From assembly GCA_002946415.1 (NCBI GenBank), contig NJPS01000046.1, positions 744,001 through 808,000 on the forward strand: 64,000 nt of DNA. Direction: 5' to 3'. The translations under genes and the position numbers were made by a program. Numbering within the stretch: the first letter of the stretch is position 1; each line of letters starts with the position of its first letter. The notes under the pieces were generated by a model. That model saw nothing but the letters and a program-made list of their open reading frames with translations. It did no database searches and was not told where the DNA came from. This DNA is from Rutstroemia sp. NJR-2017a BVV2 (Eukaryota > Ascomycota > Leotiomycetes > Helotiales > Rutstroemiaceae). This document shows, piece by piece, positions 48,728-60,129 of the stretch.

Positions 48728-49221
48728 AGTTACAGCCTTGAGGATATGTCAAGATATCGCTGGTCTCTGTCTCACAGGAGAGCAGAAAGAAAATATGTCG
48801 AGACTAAAGATGCAATCCTTTGCCCACTCAAAATTGTACGATCTTCAGCTTGTTCAAGCTCAGCTACCCCGCGAAAATAGCCGTGGATAAGGTGGGCTGC
48901 AGTGCAACGTCTCTCAACCCCCTGCCTAGTTTAGCCGATTTGCTACAAGCCGTACTGTAGTCAATTCTGGTAAGGCTGATATCAACTGATAGTTCGAATA
49001 TTACCTGACATCAAGAATGCCATCATAATATCGCAAATAGAGACTCCCGTACAGCGAGCGAAAGAGAGCTGACTGTGTTACAACTCTCGCACAGTAGAAC
49101 TTGGGAAATCATCTTGCTGGGCTCGGCAAGCTAACTTTCTTACAGTACCCCACATTCGACTACATACAACATCTTTCCATCTTATCTTAACCAATCCTCA
49201 AGCCAGTCTCAGCCAGTCGTG
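48728..49221. promoter_or_regulatory. Divergent interval between NLR and deaminase-like gene
   Basis: 494 bp separate the two start codons on opposite strands. No specific sites recognised. Confidence 0.4.
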
Positions 49222-50457
49222 ATGGTCTTCCCAAACGCCAAAAACTGCAATTCTCTGTTTCTAACAATCTTTCTAGCTATATCAACTCTTTCTCCTGCTA
49301 CTACTGCGCTCGAAATTCCTCTCACTTTACGCACAACTTCAAAATGGCTTCTCGAGTCTACATCTTCCTTTCTCGACTCATGGTCTCCTCTACCTCAACG
49401 TTGACAATATGCACTGCCACAACCTGATGAGTCAGATGTAGATTCTGCTATATATGAAACCCACGCGTATTGGATGCGTCGCGCCATCGACCTTGCTCAT
49501 GAGTATGCCTATTTGTCTACTATGATCTTGAAACATTTCAACATCGCCCTCCACCCATTTCCAACCTCCAATGACCCCCGCGCCCCCCCCGGCTTCTCTG
49601 CAGTCTCATGCTCTTCCTGATATAACCGCTTTCTTTTCAATCTCCTTCGTCCCCAGCTCTAGCGTTTCAAAGACAAACTCCAACACTGACACCCTCTTTC
49701 AGAACATCGCCCTGCCCCTTTGCTCCCTTCGCAACTATCATCGTAAACCACTCGGATACCAGTCTTTCACCTCATGGGAAGATGATCTGCACAGGCATGA
49801 ATCAGATTGCTGAGACGGGCAATCCCATTCTACACGGTTTGTTTAAAATCGTCTTCATCTCTCGTCTTCCTCCTTTATCTCTTCTTTTCTTCATATCCCC
49901 CCTTTTATCTATTCTTTCCCATATTGCTCTTTTTCTACTTTTAGCTCTTCTTCCATATTCCTAAAATTTGTGCTCAATCATCCAATTTCTATCCACTTAC
50001 CACCTCCCTCACCACCTCCTCACCACCAACTACCCCCCATCTCCAGGCGAAATTTCCGCCCTCACCAACTGCAGCCACATCTTCTCCAGCACCAGCACCA
50101 GCACCTCCCCCTCCCTCCCCTTCTCCCACCTCACCCTCTACACAACCGCGGAAGCCTGCCCCATGTGCGCATCCGCCATCCGGTGGGCCGGCCTAAAAGC
50201 CTACGTCTACGGGACCATCATCAGCACGCTCACACGCCTCAACTGGACGCAGATCTCGATCCCCTCAGCCGAAGTATTTGCGCGGTCGGCCGGTCTCGGG
50301 ACTACCACGTTGTACGGGAGGGAGCGTGTTGGCTGAGGAGACGGACGGGCTGTTTGCGGGGCAGTTTAGTGGTGGTGGGGTGGAGTGTCCGGAGGGTTGT
50401 GTGAGGGATGGGGATGGGGGGGATGGGGGGATGTGTGTTGTGGAGGGGGAGATGTAA
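49222..50457 (+). pseudogene. Damaged secreted deaminase (CMP/dCMP/guanine-deaminase fold)
   Basis: Exons 49222..49502, 49703..49836 and 50047..50457 rebuild a zinc deaminase. It has a signal-peptide-like start (NSLFLTIFLAISTLSPATTA), ETHAYWMRRAIDLAHE, CPFAPFATIIVNHSD, the HGE zinc/proton-shuttle motif formed across intron 2 (NPILHGEISAL) and TTAEACPMCASAIRWAG with the CxxC ligands. Two lesions interrupt it. One is an in-frame TGA at 49402-49404 between the signal-peptide part and the domain. The other is a frameshift near 50318-50326, after which SVLAEETDGLFAGQF continues the family C-terminus in another frame. Such proteins are secreted enzymes of unclear substrate in fungi. Sequencing errors, or TGA readthrough for the first lesion, are alternatives. 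The two introns are about 200 bp, longer than others here. Confidence 0.7.
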
Positions 50458-51547
50458 TTTGGTTTGTCTGTTTTCCCGAACGTGAGGTGGGTTGGGAGAG
50501 TTCTATCTCATCTTGTATATACTAGTATATTATTTCTTTCATTCTTAGTACAGTAGAGTAGAACATCAATCTAGATAAGTATTTCCCTTACTATAATACC
50601 AATTACGAACAGACACAGAATATAAGAACAAATAGACACACAAGACCGGAACAATTTTCAATATATACAACAAAATCATCCATATTCATTGAGCTCCAGT
50701 CGTGTACAATCAATTTCCATTTCAATCAGACCCTCAAAATATACAACATAACATAACAGACTCTCCCTCCGATATACACAAATTCCTAGCCATCGTATCT
50801 ACTAAGCCCCCCTTCCCGTTTTGTTAGGCACAGGAATTAATCAGTCTCCTTGCTGTCAAACCCATGGGAAAGACACAATCTGAGGTTCATGTCCAAATAT
50901 GCATAAAAGGAGACTCTCTCCAAACCAGTTCTGGTCTGAATGGGATGTCTTTCTGCAGTGTGATGGGAAGGGCAATCCTAGAATTCGATATCCGATGAAC
51001 AGGGTTCTGAGAATATAGCTGGGTAGAGTGCGGGGCAGACTTGGAAGCACTGTGTTCATCGAGTTTCGTACTAGTACTAACAACAAGATGATGTGATGGT
51101 GAATGCTAGGTAATTCGACGTTGAAAGGAGCACTTCTTGTATGATTGAGAGTTCACAGAGGGGGTAGCTTGAAGCAGTTCGCGAAGCTAGCGTAGGAATT
51201 TCAAGCCATATCGTCATCAGTGTTGCGGGAAAGAGACTAGTAATCGTACAGGATGAGGAGTATTCGGTAGTCGTTAGAGCTGGAAAGAGGATCATTGTAT
51301 GTAAGGGGCTGAGTATGTACATCGTGGCTGGGCATGCTGATGCTATGAATGTTGCAATTTGGGAGATGATGAAAAAAGAATTCTTGATAGATAATTTATA
51401 TTGGTGACGCCCGTTTCCTGTTCGGCCGTATGTTTCCGCGATGTATGTATGAGTTGGTGGTTATCCACAGATAGGGTTCTTCCTTCGAGTTTCAGGATCA
51501 CTGCCGCATCATTGCCATGGAGCCTTCATCTAACTCAAGGTGACCTA
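50458..51547. other. Intergenic, no gene seen
   Basis: Convergent 3' space between the deaminase relic and the charged nuclear protein gene. Short ORFs only. Confidence 0.6.
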
Positions 51548-52536
51548 TCAGTTCTCTCCTATAAGGTCTTCCTCGCTCTTTATCTTCTTTCCTCCGACGT
51601 CTGGCTTCTGCTTCTCCTTTTGGCTTTGCCTATGTCTTCGTTGTCGCTCTTTAGCCAGCGCTCTCTTCCTCTCGTCTTTAGCTTCGTCCGTCTCCTCCGC
51701 CCCACGTTCTTGCTTTACCCTCTGGGCTTCCAGTTCCTTTTGTGCCTTCAACTTCTTTCGTTCCCTGTGTCTTCGTTGTCGCTGTCTGTCCATATATCTT
51801 CTCCTCTCTGTTCTAGTCTCGGGCGTGGTTGCTTCTGGGGGTCCATCCATTGGTTCCTGCGTTGATTTATTAGGTACACATCGAGAAAGAATTAGCATTA
51901 ATGTGGTGAGTAAAAACATACAGATACGAATCTTGTGGTAGGCTTCCTTGATCTCTTGGATGTGCTCGCCGGGGTTTCAGCGGAGAGTTCTCGATCAGCC
52001 AGATATTTTGCTGGAGTTCTCGTTCGTCTCTTGGTAGTTCTCGGTGTTGCCTCAATAGTTGGCTTTTCCTCCACAGGGGATTCTACTGCTTCTGCGAGCT
52101 TTCTTTTCCTTCCACCGCCCCGAGCCTTTGCACCTGGAGTAACATGAGATTCTTCCACCTTTGATAAGATGGGTTCCTCTGAATCACTTTCATCTTTGAT
52201 CTTACGACCGATATTTGGAGTGGTTTCGGTGTGATCAGCACTTTCCTCTTCGTCGGGTGTAGGTGATTTGGGTGCTTTTGCAGCTTTCCTGCGTCTACTA
52301 CTGCTACTCCTGCTAAGGGGGGCATCGACAGCAGAATCGTCAATGATTGACTCATGTGACGACGTCGCTAGCTTCCTTCGTTTGTTGCCTCTGTCTACTG
52401 GAGAAGGTGGAGCTGGTTCGACGGAGGGTTCAAGACGTGAGGGTGATGGAGAAGACGATTCTTCAACTTCGTCATTTTCGCGAGGACGTTTGCGGGTTTG
52501 GAGTTTTCCAATCTGCTGCGAAAGGAACTTCCACAT
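51548..52536 (-). CDS. Highly charged, low-complexity nuclear protein
   Basis: Two exons, 52536..51928 and 51856..51548, 305 aa, intron GTATCT..ACGCAG in phase 0. Exon 1 is rich in Ser, Pro, Arg and Lys, with basic clusters such as NKRRKLA, SRSSSSRRRKAAKAP, GGGRKRKLAEA and TTKRRTRTPAKYL that look like nuclear-localisation or AT-hook-like sequences. Exon 2 is a strongly basic/acidic helix (RYMDRQRQRRHRERKKLKAQ) predicted to form a long coiled or single alpha helix. I do not recognise a named family. A chromatin or RNP role is only suggested by composition. MWKFLSQQIGK is chosen as the start because upstream sequence in this frame is hydrophobic and AT-rich, unlike the rest. Confidence 0.65.
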
Positions 52537-53428
52537 CTTTAGTGAAGTGCCTTTGCCTCGGCGTATCTGATGGGGTGTATATATAATATGTACTTTGTGG
52601 TGGGTTGAAAAGAAGTAAATTATTTTGATGTTGATGGTCGCGAGGACAGCAATCGCGCAGTCGTGGTTACAAAATACTAAATTTGGCAGGTCATCCTCGT
52701 GACGGAGGCTAAACTTTAAGAAGCATAGCCTGGTGAAGTTTATGCGGGGCACCCAAGGGTGACACATCTCTGGACCTTGCTGGAGATCTGTATCATCAAT
52801 TTTAACAGACAGGATTAACTACGAATTGAAGTAAATATTATCCTGTCAACTACCCACTACCTACTTGACTTCACTCGTTGGCTTGAGAGAATATAGCAAG
52901 GCATGTCACACAAAACTGGTCTAAATATTTGCAAACTTCGATTAATACATGCCTCTCGCCCCCGCTTCTCTGAGATATTTAACATGGCGGTCTTGGAATC
53001 TCAAGAGCAGACCAATTACACGTAGGAGGGACATTTTCATATACAATGTGTTTAGGGATGGTATCACCGCCGGTATTTGATGCAGTCTTATACCTAATGT
53101 TCCATGAACCGGTTGCAGAGACTTAATTACCGTTTGTTTGCTTTCCCAAGGATTGGCGACTCAACGGCGCTGATGACCCTGAATCGCTTTGAGAAGATTG
53201 AATCTCACACTACTGAAAGTGGCTAGTACCACGACTTGACTGGGCAGGCTACAGCGTTGTTATTGGAATCCAATGTGTGCTAATCAGCGTTGTATCCTTC
53301 CATCAGATCGGCGACTATCATCTCAAGCTCAGGCCCGTCCACAAATCCAGATAAAACATACCATGTGCGAACGGATATTTGAAGTCATTGAAGTGATGAG
53401 CAAGAAAGCAGAGATAGGTGTAGCTCGA
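52537..53428. other. Intergenic, no gene seen
   Basis: Upstream region of the charged protein gene and of the kinase-like relic. Short ORFs only. Confidence 0.55.
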
Positions 53429-53558
53429 GATGAATAACACGGGGTGCAACGCACCGCCTTTTGTAACAGCAGCAAGTGCCGGGGAGGATTTTAGATGAAG
53501 AACACGGGGTGCAGAGTAGTGCCTTCCTCCACAGGAGCAAGTGCCGAGCATGAGGAGA
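53429..53558. repeat. Diverged tandem duplication, two units of about 65 bp
   Basis: Both units begin GATGAA, share AACACGGGGTGCA and end with GCAAGTGCCG. They differ at several positions in between. The pair sits just upstream of the kinase-like pseudogene. Confidence 0.75.
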
Positions 53559-53639
53559 TAGAGTTTCAGCAAGGTACCTCAAAAGCTTCGTCAAGCAAGT
53601 CAGTGACCGAAACACAGGTGTTCATAGAAAGAAGGGACA

Positions 53640-54495
53640 ATGCTGAGTCCGACTTCGCATACGATGGAAGGCCCTGACACGACTGAAGACCAACCCATCC
53701 TCTGCAAGATCTTGAAACTCTGTGAGCCTCGGACCCTATCATATGTCATGGAAGTAGAACTGATGAATCGTCGTTTTGGAAACAAGCACGCTGTCTTCAA
53801 GTTGTATAATCGAAAGTTCGCAACACAGCTCCGGTCTGATCATAAGATGGGCCACTCGACAAGTATGAAAGGGGCCAGATTCCGTGAATCCGTTAAGAGC
53901 GGTGATACCTCAAAAATTTTCGAAAAATTGCGAACTGATGAAAGGTTTCAGGAGCCGGAACAAAGTTAGAACATGGCCGAGAATGAAGCATATCTTAATA
54001 TCTGTTTTGCAAACAGATATGACACCGAGGCAGCAACATATCCAATGTCGAAGCAGCATCAAGGTCATGAGGTACCGCAGCTCTTAGCTCAAGTACAAAC
54101 GGAACAGGATGCTCCCGTAGGGGTGGGTAGCGCCGATCTTTTCAATATCAAGGAATCTTACTAGAATTTATCCACAGCTGTACCCTGTCGGAACTTTTTC
54201 AAAGACACCAAAGGAGGAAGCGAAAAGCATTTGCGAGGAAGCAGTCGACGTGGTAAAGATGATAAACAAATATCCTTTCAGAAACCAAGACGCTAGACTA
54301 GCCAACATGATCGTTACTTCTTCCCTGCCAGATGGCAAGCGTCATATCGTTGCAATTGACTTTGGACGATGTAGGTTCTGGAACCCTCAAGAATGTTCCT
54401 AGGGGAGTGGCTGAAAGGGAAATGGATACAAGAGAGTCATGCAGCGGCGACTGAGGAGTGTGGATGGGCCTTCATACACTCGTGGCAATTCTAGG
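53640..54495 (+). pseudogene. Broken fungal protein-kinase-like gene
   Basis: Segments in three frames line up with a fungus-specific kinase-like family: PILCKILKLCEPRTLSYVME, VFKLYNRKFATQLRSDHKMG, NEAYLNICFANRYDTEAATY, GILLEFIHSCTLSEL, a catalytic-loop-like FRNQDARLANMIV and the metal-binding VAIDFGRC. An in-frame TAG at 53967-53969, frameshifts near 54130-54145 and 54215-54225, and a third near 54400 (then EWLKGKWIQESHAA) disrupt it. The His of the HxD loop is Asn, and Asp, Arg and Asn remain. Order and spacing are those of an intact gene, so it decayed by point lesions rather than by rearrangement. Confidence 0.7.
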
Positions 54496-55943
54496 AATGG
54501 GGCCTAGGAGAAGATGATTACTATGATGGAACACTTGGTGCCTGTGAGTCAAGTTGATGCCAGTGTACGATTGTGGTTGGGAGTTGAGACTAGTAGTTGA
54601 GACTGAGCAGAGATGAAATCTGCCGAGCTAGGCTATCAGATAGGGTACTGTACGAAGTAGGATGGAAAAGTCTGTCCATGGGCTTAAGCGAGGAATGGGA
54701 AGCGCCAGGGCCAGGAGAAGAGAACAACAGGGACCGGTGTGAGCACCAAATACGGAGTAGGACCACATATTGACGGAGTAAAATGAAATCTCGGACAATG
54801 GAAGCGAATCTTGGCGCAGTACCAGGTGGTGTCAAACTCTGCTTATCGAGGCAAGCTGAGACATACATAATGTACACGCACGAAATGCGGAAGGCCAGAT
54901 AATCGATGACGATTGCAAAACCACAAGGTTCTGGTTAAGTGAAGCGAGTCCGAGGCATAGTTGGACCCCGAATCTTTGAGCTCCGGAGAAGGTTGATGAT
55001 TGGATGATTTGCGTAAGGCGTACTGGACAGCAGACAAAATACTTGAAATATTTTGTGGGGAGGTATTGAAGGAGCGGAGGACATGCATAATGTACATTGG
55101 ATGACTTTTCCGAGTGCAGGTGATGTCCGTTGGGGGAAGCGAGAGATGGGGAGATATTTTGATCTGATAAGTAAAGAGGAAGACCTTGGTTCCACTGGAG
55201 AAGGGATGGAATAGATGAAAGGAAAGGGGCAAGGGAAAAGGGGAGAGGGGAGATGAGAGAGAGGGGATGAGAGGGGAACTCAAAGGCTAGCTCATTTAGA
55301 CTTACAACCTCTACGAAGAACTTTACTCTGTACAGAGGACACGCCAGCGCCAGAATGGAAAAGTTCTAGAAAAGACAGCCACTACGCACCCACCAACAGC
55401 CACCTTACTTTACATTGCAGACGATGCTAGAGTGACTAGACTAGACTCTTTGAGAATAGAGGCAGCTGTGGCTGGAGACTTGATTGCCCCATGCTCAAAG
55501 TTCTTCACTTACTAAAGTATCAAAAGACAGTAGACTCCACTCCCGCAAAGCAAGCTCAACCAACCCACGACAAGGGACGGGGGACGGAGAACGGAGATGG
55601 ACTAAAGATACTACTAGTACCAGGCAGCATTGGGACCACATTTGGACCCCGAAAACACGAAAAAGGGAAAGGATGAAAAGGAGAATAGCGACCCAAAGCG
55701 GCATGGCGCCGATCACAAGGACGGTTGATTCATCGTTGAGATCAGAATATCGGTTCCCCATCAGAGCAAGGTGTGGCTGAAGCCGCCAAGGATTGAGCAG
55801 ATCTGCGATTGAGTCGTGCGACTGCCACTTTTTTGACATACAGCCGCAAGAATGTGTACGAAGTACGCACATGAACGGGAACATAGAGCAGAACGAACAT
55901 ATGGCCGACGGGGTGTGACAAACTGACACGACGGTACAATGCG

Positions 55944-55973
55944 ATTTAATTCAATGCAATTTAATTCAATGCA
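55944..55973. repeat. 15-bp tandem duplication
   Basis: ATTTAATTCAATGCA occurs twice in direct succession, followed by a partial copy. Confidence 0.9.
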
Positions 55974-56185
55974 ATGCAATTAATATCTACGCGCACTCTG
56001 TAATTACCGGTACAAAGGAATTAAGCAAATAAAAAGTGGTAAAACAACGCGATTCCTTTCCACTCATTAATAGAGCTGAGTGGTGTTGAAGAGGCTTTCT
56101 TTATGGTGTTTCAAAGCCGTTGCGAATTTTAAACTCACTCTCGCCCTCGTATAGGTCATGACCATGCCACCTAAAAACATGGCTA

Positions 56186-56209
56186 ACATCGACATCGACA
56201 TCGACATCG
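56186..56209. repeat. ACATCG hexamer, four copies
   Basis: Four perfect ACATCG units. On the minus strand they would encode alternating Asp-Val, but no supported gene contains them. Confidence 0.9.
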
Positions 56210-57005
56210 TATATAATAAAACCTCCGTGCGACATTGGGCTAGCTCCAGTCATCCTCTTTCTTATGACACTGATACTTACTTGCATGATTCGACGTGAGT
56301 GAATTAATTCATCAATGCGACTCGCCGAGCCCTGCCCTTCCGTCCACTCGTCCCGCAGCCAGACTTGCAAAATCAAGGCCGTCTCCATCCGCACGCAACA
56401 AACCACAAACCCCAAACCCCGGCACTGCGATTCCGGCAACTTTGGTGTGGCGTTCTAGAAATATCCTCTACGCAGACTACCCAGACTACCCAGATCACCC
56501 ACACTGCCCAGGTCCACTGGCTCCAGCAATCCCTCGACCTTTCCAGGGTAATGATTCTCGCAAGACTATCAAACAAACCACTAACGTTAACCTTGGCTTT
56601 CTTTACTAGATGCCACTCTGCTCGAATTATTGACCAAAGGTAAGAGGACCACCACCAGGACCACCAGGACCCTTGGTGACGGCATGCATATATGTATGCG
56701 CCGGGCACAACTTCGAACTTTTTTATTGCTTCACGCATTTCACACCATGCTAATCATTTAACGATAGCTACTTGATAGTCGATTTATACCCCTCGAGCCC
56801 TACACATACGAATCTCACGATCCAAACACCAAATTGACCATCAACAGCAGATCTTTCCACTACACTAGGGATCGCATATGCAGGGTGTGCGAAGCTATTA
56901 GGAATAGCTTTTCAGCATTCCGACATCCCGTTGCATCACCGTCGAGGAATCATAGCAGCCATACGAATTTACCGGCCGGTCCGCATACCCTTCTCGACAT
57001 CATAA

Positions 57006-58783
57006 ATGCAGGTCGTCCGACCTTATCCTTCCCTTCGTGATGGGACTTTCACTGGCGTTCCCGAGCTTCCTCGGGGCGCAAAAAGGACACCACCGACTCT
57101 GCCGCTGGATGGCTCGAGAGATGCGAGGGACATCATAAGACTCATACAATGTTCGTCTTGTAATAGAGTGCTACGAAATCCAAAAACTTTTCCATGTGGC
57201 TATACGTTTTGCGAAACATGCTTACCGGAAACGTATGCGAGGAAGAACATCAGCTACCCCGGAACACCGGACAGAGTGCTGGGGTTTAAGTGCTCGAGCT
57301 GTGGTCGAGAGCATGCTCAAGTGGATTGCTCCAGGACTAATATTGTTATGAACAATGTCATCAATGCGATGTCCGAAGCCTTAGAAGGGAACTGCTCAGA
57401 ATCCGTGAGGACGAATTCCGCATTGCAATCAAGGGTGCAGGAAGTGGTAAATTGGCCAGGAACACAGATCGACTCGAATACGACTTTTTGTGGTGGGAAA
57501 ATTGCGGCATGTTATCAATTGGTCCGAGATTATGGCCTCCCGTATGACGGCGATGTTACATTGATGCCTGAGATACCCGGCACGACCGACGATGAAAAAT
57601 GCGATGGGACAGATACGGGAGTGCTGGCAGATTTGAAGAATTCGGTAGCAGATGATCTCAAATGTCAAGTCTGTCTTGCCTTATTCACAGATCCTGTCAC
57701 CACTACATGTGGTCATACCTTCTGCCGGAATTGTCTTCATCAAATCATGAATCGCCAGGTTTCATGCCCTATCTGTCGGACCCTTATAGACCTTGCATCG
57801 GACCGAGCGCCTACCGATATCCTCATAAATAACCTGGTTCATGGACTTTTCCCGGATGAAGCCGCTGCGAGAGCCATCGAAGCCGCCGATGAAGTGAAAG
57901 TCCGATTTGAGATCCCCTGCTTCATTTGCACGGTATCATTTCCTACGATGCCCACCTACCTTCATATCTTCGAGCCTAAATACCGTGCTATGATAGCTAG
58001 GGTCTTTGCATCAGAGGATAGAAACTTTGGAATGCTTCTTCACAACCCAGATCAGGGAACACAAGGGGCATTTGGGGGTCCTCGCTTCTGGGAATATGGT
58101 ACTCTTCTTCATATCGAAAACTACAATCTTCTAGAGGATGGCCGAAGTCTGGTTGAAGCTAGGGGAGTTGCCAGATTCAAGGTCGTGGACTATAAGCTTT
58201 CCGGATCTACACCATCACCAACAGCATACACGATTGGGATTGTAGAACGTGTCAACGATATAGGTCTTGCTGATGAAGAGGCTATCGAAGCTTTACAAAC
58301 CTGCATCGAAGGGGCAGGTATTGATCCCAATGATCATCCTTCGGCCCCCATGTTAAGCAAGCCGCAACTTAATGAGAAGGGTACAAAATACACATCGTCT
58401 CAACTTGATGGCAGATCTACCCGAGATTTATTGGAGATTGGTTTAGGTTTTGTCCGAAGGATGGAAGCACAGAGCGCGCCGTGGTTACATCATCGAGTCA
58501 TCCAGGCTTACGATAGATGTCCCGAAGATGCAGCCACATTTCCGTGGTGGTTTGCGTCTGTCCTTCCCACCAAAGACGCGGAAAAATATAAACTTTTGGC
58601 AACGACCAGTGTCAGGGAAAGACTCAAGATATGTATAGAATGGATCATGCAGATTGAAGGTGCACGACGGTATGTGTCCCTCTAACTTGTCGAATTTTCA
58701 TTTTCATTTTTACCCCTAATTACATCTGCTAACTTAACTTCCTCTTCAGAAACAATTCAAGCTCCAGCTGTACAGTCATCTGA
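57006..58783 (+). CDS. LON-domain RING-finger protein (LONRF-like E3 ligase)
   Basis: Two exons, 57006..58669 and 58750..58783, 565 aa; the intron has GTATGT, a CTAAC branch and TTCAG, and exon 2 adds only the tail RNNSSSSCTVI. Residues 48-75 form an incomplete first RING-like knuckle (CSSCNRVL, CGYTFCETC). A full C3HC4 RING lies at about 223-262: CQVCLALF, CGHTFCRNCL, CPICR. From about 298 there is a LON substrate-binding domain: IPCFICTVSFPTMPTYLHIF, EPKYRAMIARV, FGMLLHN, GTLLHIENYNLLEDGRSLVE. This order matches fungal LONRF homologues, likely cytosolic or nuclear E3 ubiquitin ligases (activity inferred from the RING). No protease domain follows the LON part, as expected for this family. 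Confidence 0.93.
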
Positions 58784-60129
58784 CTAGCCGGCTTGAGACT
58801 CACTCTTTTAATGCTTGCGCTTTGGATTGTTTATGATTCGCAAACTCGAATGCTGTGGAAAAACACGACATGATGCGGTACGGTACGGTACATTAAAACG
58901 ACTTTCGTTGCCGCCAAACCAAAATAAAGAATGGAGAAGGGAGCTTCAACGAGCATTATATTATATATGAATTGTTGATTGAATTAGCGAGTACTTATGG
59001 TCAAGGGTCTTATCGACTCAACTTGTTGTTTTTTTCTTTTTGGAATGGGAATTCGGACTTCTTTCATGGGTCCCTTGCACGGCACTGGCGTTAGAGGGCG
59101 GGAAAGATTTGCTGCTTTGAGTCGTTAAACGTCTATATGGGAGGGATATAGTGATATCATGGGACTTTTTGTGAAACCGGGTCGGATGGTTGGGAATGAT
59201 TGGATGAGGCAACTTGTGGGGGTTTGTTATAAAGAGAGAGAGTTCTTTTGTTTGTTAATAGGTGTGAGGGGAGAGAATGTAGCTATGACATGCTGTGCAT
59301 GATTTTCTGCCGCTTTTGGGTTCTGGTGAGGTTTCTGTGGATGTGCTTGATGATGATGGTATATGTGAGGGATGGATAGCTCGGTGTGAGGGGTTATCGA
59401 GCTTTGTAAAATTGGAGTTGGGAGAGGAGCATCAAGTGATGACTGCTGGGGGTTCAGTGCAAACGCTTTGCCACTCGTCCTTCCATATTCTCCTTTCCAC
59501 ATATAACTCACCTCTCGCTCTTCTTCTTCTTCCTCCTCCTCCAAAGCTACGATGCATCACCATCCCCAACGACTCGCAAAATCATCCAAGCTCAAATATC
59601 CAACTCAGTTATATACATAGCCCAGTTTTATCTTATCACCTACTCCCCCTACCCCTACCCCCAACCTAAATCACCCCTTCACCCCCCTTCCATATCCTCC
59701 TTTCCGCTCACGATACACCACCATGTCTTGGTGCTTGTATCTGTCTGTCCGCGTTCCCTGCGCTCTTGCTTTCCCGTCTTCTCTCGCCCCCTTCGTCTGC
59801 CGCGCCCTCCAATTATCTCGCTTATCCCGTACTTGTCTCCCTCTTCCTCTCTCCTCTCCTCCCCTCCCACCCCATTATTCCATCCCCTTCAACTCGTATA
59901 TCTCTTTTCCATCCCTTCTCCGTCTCCCTCTGCTCTGCTCGGCTCCAATATTCCATCCCCCTCATCAAACGTCCTCGTCGCAATCCGTTCGCGGAGTTCA
60001 TACATACCCACGGCTCCGGGAGCGCAGTTTCTAGGCTTCGTGTCTGGTTCGAGAACCGGATTTACGGGTGCGGGTGCGGGTGGCCGGGGGGGGGGAGATG
60101 CGGAGTGTGGTTGAGATTGGGATGGGGAG
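58784..60129. other. No firm gene; possible 3' exons of the Pro-rich gene
   Basis: The minus strand continues protein-like just past the stop of the Pro-rich ORF (VNPVLEPDTKPRNCAPGAVG, about 60080-60020), followed by a GTATGT donor. No further exon could be assigned. The rest is pyrimidine-rich sequence without coding pattern. Confidence 0.4.

Larger units (their letters stand above)
54496..57005. other. 2.5-kb intergenic stretch without recognised genes
   Basis: Upstream of the LON/RING gene. Contains two short tandem repeats and several GTACGAAGTAC-like motifs (54646-54660, 55857-55867). A Leu/Ser/Pro-biased minus ORF around 54843-55283 reflects purine-rich plus-strand sequence, not an evident gene. 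Confidence 0.5.

Noticed and set aside
54843..55283. 146-codon minus ORF rich in Ser/Leu/Pro with an N-terminal hydrophobic stretch
   Set aside because: It comes from a purine-rich plus strand; there is no signal-peptide logic and no conserved core.
60032..60062. Homeodomain-like RVWFENR on the plus strand
   Set aside because: Only seven residues match, with no other homeodomain helix around them. The surrounding frame is Gly-rich noise, and the minus strand reads better.
59295..60114. Several plus-strand ORFs of 100-130 codons rich in Leu/Ser/Pro
   Set aside because: They come from pyrimidine-rich sequence; several frames are open at once and none shows protein-like structure.
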